NCBI GenBank assembly: GCA_023150615.1
Contig: JAKLKO010000009.1
Span: 85,417 to 149,416 of the forward strand
Length of the DNA: 64,000 nucleotides
From: Phycisphaerae bacterium
GTDB taxonomy: Bacteria; Planctomycetota; Phycisphaerae; UBA1845; UTPLA1
Reading direction: 5' to 3'
The position numbers were made by a program, and so were the translations under genes. Shown here one piece after another: positions 60,356 to 64,000 of the stretch; position 1 is the first letter of the stretch; the number at the start of each line of letters is the position of its first letter. The notes under the pieces are model-generated. The model was not told the DNA's origin and did not search any database. It worked only from the letters and a program-made list of their open reading frames with translations.

Positions 60356-61846
60356 ATGCCCGACGGAGACGACCTCAGCAGCCCGGCGGAACCCCCGGCG
60401 CGGGTCCCGCGATGGTGGAACACGCTCGCGTTCCGAATGGCACTGCTGATCAACGCGACCGTCGTCGTTGTGTTCGGAGCTGCCGAGGCGATCGACTTCA
60501 CGAGGGAGCGGGCGAGCCTCCTTTCCCAGCAGCTTGAAAAACTCAAGGAAGAGGCGAACGTGCTCGCCGTCGCTCGAAGGCGGCTCGATCGGCGGGACGA
60601 ATACCAACGGTTCCTGGACGATTTTTGCCGGCAGATGAGTGCTGTCGCGTCGCCGGGCCATCACATCCTTGCACTCGACCCCGACGGTTCCGTCTTCTTA
60701 CGAGCGCATGCCCGCGGAAATCCAAAGCTGGAAGCCCAGATGATTGCTGCCGTCCGCACAGCGGCACCGGCGACCGAATTGATCCATCAAGGCGCGGTGT
60801 ATCTTGTCGCCTCCGCCAAGACTGATCAGGGCCGTCCTATCGTGGTCGCCCAGTCCCTGGAGCCCATGCTTCGATTGATTCAATCGCGCGCCATCGCCCG
60901 ACTCGCCGGAGTCGGCGTGCTCGCACTTCTGATTTTTCTTGTGACCGGCGTCGGCCTTTGGTTTTGGGTCCGTCGGCCCTTGAGGCAACTGGTTCACGTC
61001 GTGGATCAGGTCGGTCAAGGACGCTTCCAGGCCAGGGCTCCGGCGATGGGCAGCGCGGAGGTCCGGTTCCTTGCGGGCGGCATTAACGCTATGGCCAGCT
61101 CGCTCGGCATGGTTGAGCGCGAGCGACGGGCCGAGATGGAGCGCGCCCGAATGATCCAGCAGCGTCTTCTCCCGTCACGCGAGACGAGATTCCAGGGCCT
61201 GAGTGTGTTCTCGGCCTTTGTACCCACGACCAGCGTCGCCGGCGACTTGTTCGATCTCGTGGAATTCGCCGACGGGTCGGTCATGCTCTTTGTGATCGAC
61301 GTTGCGGGACATGGTGTGCCAGCCGCCCTCTACACGGCCCTTCTTCGCACGGTATTGCGCTACGAAATGAACGGCACCACCGAACCGCATGAAGTGCTCT
61401 CGAAGACGAATCGACAGCTTCATGCTGTTTCGGATGGGTGTGACTTCGCCACCTGTTTTGTTGCGCGCTTCGAGCCACGCCAGGATCGAATCCAGTACGC
61501 CAAGGCGGGACACGAGCCGGCAATCCTTCTACACCCAGACGGTGCAGTGGACCTTTTGGAAACCTCTGGCCTGCCGCTCGGCGTTTCGCTCGGCGCCGAC
61601 TACAGATCTGGCACGGTTCCGATACGGACCGGAGATAGGCTGATCCTTTACACAGACGGACTCCATGAGATTTTTGATCCCCGAGGCGTTCCCTTTGGCC
61701 GCGAGCGCCTGATAAAGCTGGCGGCGGAGACCAGGCGCTGCCCTGCGGGTGAACAGGTGAACGGCATGATTGATGCGGCCCGAGCGTTTCAGGGGTCGCA
61801 AGCCTTCAGCGACGACGTAACGCTTGTGTGTGTCGAGCGAGATTGA
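60356..61846 (+). CDS. Membrane PP2C/SpoIIE-type serine phosphatase with HAMP
   Basis: 496 residues. Two transmembrane helices (FRMALLINATVVVVFGAAEA; LAGVGVLALLIFLVTGVGLW) flank a ~140-residue extracytoplasmic sensor. A HAMP domain (VRRPLRQLVHVVDQVGQGRF) and the linker RARMIQQRLLPSR follow. The SpoIIE/RsbU phosphatase domain has VAGDLFDLVEF, VIDVAGHGVPAAL, KAGHEPAILLHPDG and LYTDGLHEIFD with metal-binding Asp residues. It should dephosphorylate an anti-sigma antagonist or similar partner in response to an external signal. It ends 168 bp before the ECF sigma gene. Confidence 0.9.
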   Translation: MPDGDDLSSPAEPPARVPRWWNTLAFRMALLINATVVVVFGAAEAIDFTRERASLLSQQLEKLKEEANVLAVARRRLDRRDEYQRFLDDFCRQMSAVASPGHHILALDPDGSVFLRAHARGNPKLEAQMIAAVRTAAPATELIHQGAVYLVASAKTDQGRPIVVAQSLEPMLRLIQSRAIARLAGVGVLALLIFLVTGVGLWFWVRRPLRQLVHVVDQVGQGRFQARAPAMGSAEVRFLAGGINAMASSLGMVERERRAEMERARMIQQRLLPSRETRFQGLSVFSAFVPTTSVAGDLFDLVEFADGSVMLFVIDVAGHGVPAALYTALLRTVLRYEMNGTTEPHEVLSKTNRQLHAVSDGCDFATCFVARFEPRQDRIQYAKAGHEPAILLHPDGAVDLLETSGLPLGVSLGADYRSGTVPIRTGDRLILYTDGLHEIFDPRGVPFGRERLIKLAAETRRCPAGEQVNGMIDAARAFQGSQAFSDDVTLVCVERD

Positions 61847-62013
61847 ACATCACCATGATGATCACCATGACGGCGGGCGCATCGCGAAGCTGCCGAAGGT
61901 TTCCAACGCCGTCGCTCCTGCCCTTGCGCGCTGCCCTACCATCCGCCTGCGGAATCAAGTATGCTGGGGAGCGGGCGGTTCGACGGCGCGGCCCGACTCG
62001 AGATGGCAATGCG
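61847..62013. other. Spacer between phosphatase and sigma genes
   Basis: 167 bp. It may carry the autoregulated promoter of the sigma/anti-sigma pair, but the promoter sequence of an unknown ECF group cannot be named. No small gene was seen. Confidence 0.35.
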
Positions 62014-62682
62014 ATGGTGGTGGACGAGCAAAGACTGATCTCGGCCTGTCAAGCGGGCGACCGCGATGCCTGGCGGGAGGTTCATGATTGCACCGTGCAT
62101 CGCGTTTACCGCCTTGTCTTCCGCATGGTCCGCAATGCGGACGACGCGTTCGATCTGACACAGAACGTCTATGTCCGAGTCTTTTCCGGCATCGGCGGGT
62201 TTCGCCGGAATTGCTTGCTCTCAACCTGGGTCTACCGCATCGCCGTGAACGAGGCACTGGCCTTCCTTCGACGTAAACGCGTTGAAAAGGGCCATCTGCA
62301 TGAGGACAGGATCGGTGCTCCTGGCCAATCAGTCAATCCCCCGGAGCCGGCCGATTGCTTGGACGTGAGGACAGCTCTTGCAGCCCTCGACGATGAAGAC
62401 CGAACAGTACTTCTTCTGCGATACGACCAAGGGCTGGATTACCAGGCCATCGCACAAGTCCTCGACTGCGCCGAAGGGACGGTCGGTTCTCGTTTGAACC
62501 GGGCACGCCAGCGGCTGCGGACCATGCTTCGATGCGACGACGTCGATCGGGAAGGCGACGAGCCGTCCGCGCATCTAAGGATTGGAGGGACAGGAGTCAG
62601 GCTGATGGGCGGGACGAACGCGAACCCGGAAGCTCGGGAGCCCAAGCGGGACCGTTGGGCCTCGGGGGACGGTCGAAGATGA
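62014..62682 (+). CDS. ECF RNA polymerase sigma factor
   Basis: 222 residues from ATG 62014. Sigma2: VDEQRLISACQAGDRDAWRE, DAFDLTQNVYVRVFSGIGGF. Sigma4: ALAALDDEDRTVLLLRYDQG, YQAIAQVLDCAEGTVGSRLN then RARQRLR. This is the standard two-domain ECF layout, with a ~40-residue basic C-terminal extension (GGTNANPEAREPKRDR). It overlaps its anti-sigma gene by 4 bp, the usual stoichiometric coupling. The regulon is unknown; the neighbouring metal island is a candidate. Confidence 0.93.
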   Translation: MVVDEQRLISACQAGDRDAWREVHDCTVHRVYRLVFRMVRNADDAFDLTQNVYVRVFSGIGGFRRNCLLSTWVYRIAVNEALAFLRRKRVEKGHLHEDRIGAPGQSVNPPEPADCLDVRTALAALDDEDRTVLLLRYDQGLDYQAIAQVLDCAEGTVGSRLNRARQRLRTMLRCDDVDREGDEPSAHLRIGGTGVRLMGGTNANPEAREPKRDRWASGDGRR

Positions 62683-63530
62683 CGAATTGCTGGGACATGC
62701 GAGAGAGGCTTGGGCCTTATGTCGACGACGAGTTGTCGCCGATAGAGGCGGAGCGCATTCGGTCGCATCTTGCAGAGTGCGGGAGATGCCGGGGAGACGT
62801 CGCCGCAATCCGCGAGCTTGGCGCCACGATCGCTCAGGAATCTACGCCCGACGTGCCCCCTACGCTTTGGTCGTCGATTGAACAGCGATTGTTAAAGACA
62901 CCGACGAGTCCCAGCCTGGCCGTTCCCCGTCACCACTGGTATCGGCCGTGGAGCATTGCAGCGATCCTCGCGATCGCCGTGGGCTTTGGAGGCGTGATGA
63001 CGTTTACACGCATGAACGAAAACGCCGCCCAAGCGTCAACAATTGACTTTGGCGTGATCCTCGACGCCTTGCCCCTCGACCCGCAGAAGGCTTTCTCCCG
63101 GTTCTTGACGCTTTATGGAGGTGTTGAGATGCCGCCGGAACAGGCACGCTCCTTCGCCCGCACGTTGGACTTCGAGATTCCGGCTATGCTGCCGGGCGGC
63201 TTTCAACGGATGAATGTGTACGGGCTCCGCTTCGGTTCCAGCCCTGGCGTGGCCGTGCGCTACGAGAGATCGGGTGAGTTCCTGGCGGCCATTTTTCACC
63301 CGACCGTTCACCCCGAGCAGTTCGGCACTCACCAAGACTACCCGTGCGTTATCGGCGACCATCACGGTCACGCAGTCGAAGTTGGCGAATGGCGCCTGGT
63401 GCATGTGACGGATCCCACTACGTGCCATTGCATCCTGAGCCGACTCGATGAGACAGAATTGCCGGCCGTGCTTATCGCCGTCGCTCCGGCCAAGTCATCG
63501 GAACGAACCAGCCAACATCACAGACATTGA
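62679..63530 (+). CDS. Zinc-finger anti-sigma factor with DUF-like periplasmic domain
   Basis: 283 residues from ATG 62679. The N-terminal anti-sigma domain has the HxxxCxxC zinc motif (SHLAECGRCRGDV). One transmembrane helix (WSIAAILAIAVGFGGVMTF) leads to a ~160-residue outer domain. In this domain HPTVHPEQ, GDHHGHAVEVGEW and TTCHCILSRL are rich in His and Cys. These could let it sense metal or redox state directly, fitting the adjacent metal island. It would hold the sigma factor until the signal arrives. Confidence 0.85.
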   Translation: MTNCWDMRERLGPYVDDELSPIEAERIRSHLAECGRCRGDVAAIRELGATIAQESTPDVPPTLWSSIEQRLLKTPTSPSLAVPRHHWYRPWSIAAILAIAVGFGGVMTFTRMNENAAQASTIDFGVILDALPLDPQKAFSRFLTLYGGVEMPPEQARSFARTLDFEIPAMLPGGFQRMNVYGLRFGSSPGVAVRYERSGEFLAAIFHPTVHPEQFGTHQDYPCVIGDHHGHAVEVGEWRLVHVTDPTTCHCILSRLDETELPAVLIAVAPAKSSERTSQHHRH

Positions 63531-63559
63531 AGCTTCACAACAGCATCGAGTTGGTCTTG

Positions 63560-64000
63560 TCAGAATCGCTTGCGCTGCGGCTCCACGAGACCAATCGCCG
63601 CCTGGCGCTGCTCGGGACGAATTGCGAGGCCGAGGAAGGCGATGATACCGTCGACGTGCGGAGCGGGGTTGGCCAGGAGGTCATGGTAGTGGATTGTCAG
63701 CAGCGCAGCGGCCGGCGCGCCTGAGGAATGCGCCGCGGCGGCGAGGGATTCGATCTTCGCCAAGCCGGCGCGTTTGGCGGCGTGGAGGGCGCGCTGGAGA
63801 CGCTCGCACTGCTCGGGCGTAGCGCGGAGCCAGCCGCGGGCCTTGGCGGAGCGGTCGGTCAGGGAGCGGATCGATTCGTCCAGCGGTCGGTCGATCTGGA
63901 TGAAGCGGCTCTCCGGCTCAAGCTCCAGCAGCATGTCTACAAGGAAGCACAGGTGCGGGTACTTGCCCCCCGCGATGGTGCCGCGATGCGCGGCCTCGCG
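63560..64000 (-). CDS. Sulfotransferase family protein, C-terminal part (partial)
   Basis: The frame is open to the window edge, so the gene starts beyond 64000; 146 residues are visible. GGKYPHLCFLVDMLLELEPE, SRFIQIDRPLDESIRSLTDR and LTIHYHDLLANPAPHVDGII match sulfotransferase-like proteins (the PAPS 3'-phosphate loop RPLDESI..SLTDR, and the C-terminal YHDLLANP..FLG segment). It transfers a sulfo group to an unknown acceptor. It is convergent with the anti-sigma gene. Confidence 0.75.
   Translation of the reverse strand, partial: REAAHRGTIAGGKYPHLCFLVDMLLELEPESRFIQIDRPLDESIRSLTDRSAKARGWLRATPEQCERLQRALHAAKRAGLAKIESLAAAAHSSGAPAAALLTIHYHDLLANPAPHVDGIIAFLGLAIRPEQRQAAIGLVEPQRKRF

Overview
The window is high-GC bacterial DNA that most resembles a planctomycete. 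It carries secreted proteins with dockerin-like C-termini, a PEP-CTERM protein, an FG-GAP/thrombospondin-type-3 protein, a polyferredoxin-TPR fusion and a DUF58 end. No rRNA or tRNA gene was recognised. The lineage is an inference from protein types, not from a marker.

Layout. 1-25,400 is mostly ordinary chromosome: the end of a DUF58 gene, an endonuclease-type mutL, a PEP-CTERM protein, a Maf/MptE-like (DUF115) gene coupled to a sugar-nucleotide-transferase/SPASM fusion, mgtC, a DUF4198-FmdE fusion divergent from a NiCoT-like metal transporter, asnS with an unusual insertion, crcB-DUF190 (fluoride), two secreted esterases, a polyferredoxin-TPR protein, a beta-propeller surface protein and a GNAT-nitrilase fusion.

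25,500-42,600 is a defence island sitting in mobile-element debris. A universal stress protein gene is cut after about 20 codons at the left edge, next to a Gly-rich/Hint fragment. A transposase remnant and a phage terminase tail lie at the right edge. A ~110-bp repeat and a hairpin/terminator element occur at both ends. Inside are cas2 and a cas4-cas1 fusion on the minus strand, diverging from one tightly overlapping plus-strand operon: cas3, csb3 (cas8u2), csb1 (cas7), csb2 (cas5-cas6), a broken HD fragment, cas10, csm2, csm3, csm4 and a CARF-HEPN gene. A 4-repeat CRISPR array with a perfectly palindromic repeat follows. This is a type I-G (I-U) DNA-targeting system and a csm5-less type III-A-like signalling system in one transcription unit. 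They probably share the array, the adaptation genes and the Cas6 activity in Csb2.

42,700-59,950 is a minus-strand metal-handling island. It holds a CusCBA-type RND efflux system with multiplied metal-binding domains, at least four proteins with YHS-type Cys domains, DsrE, SCO-like and CBM48 proteins, a methyltransferase, a trypsin-like lipoprotein and an AhpD-like protein. The AhpD-like gene has an in-frame TGA at the second position of its CxxC motif, followed by a bacterial-SECIS-like hairpin, so it is a strong selenoprotein candidate.

60,356-64,000 holds a membrane SpoIIE-type phosphatase, an ECF sigma factor overlapping its zinc-finger anti-sigma factor, and the C-terminal part of a sulfotransferase that runs off the window.
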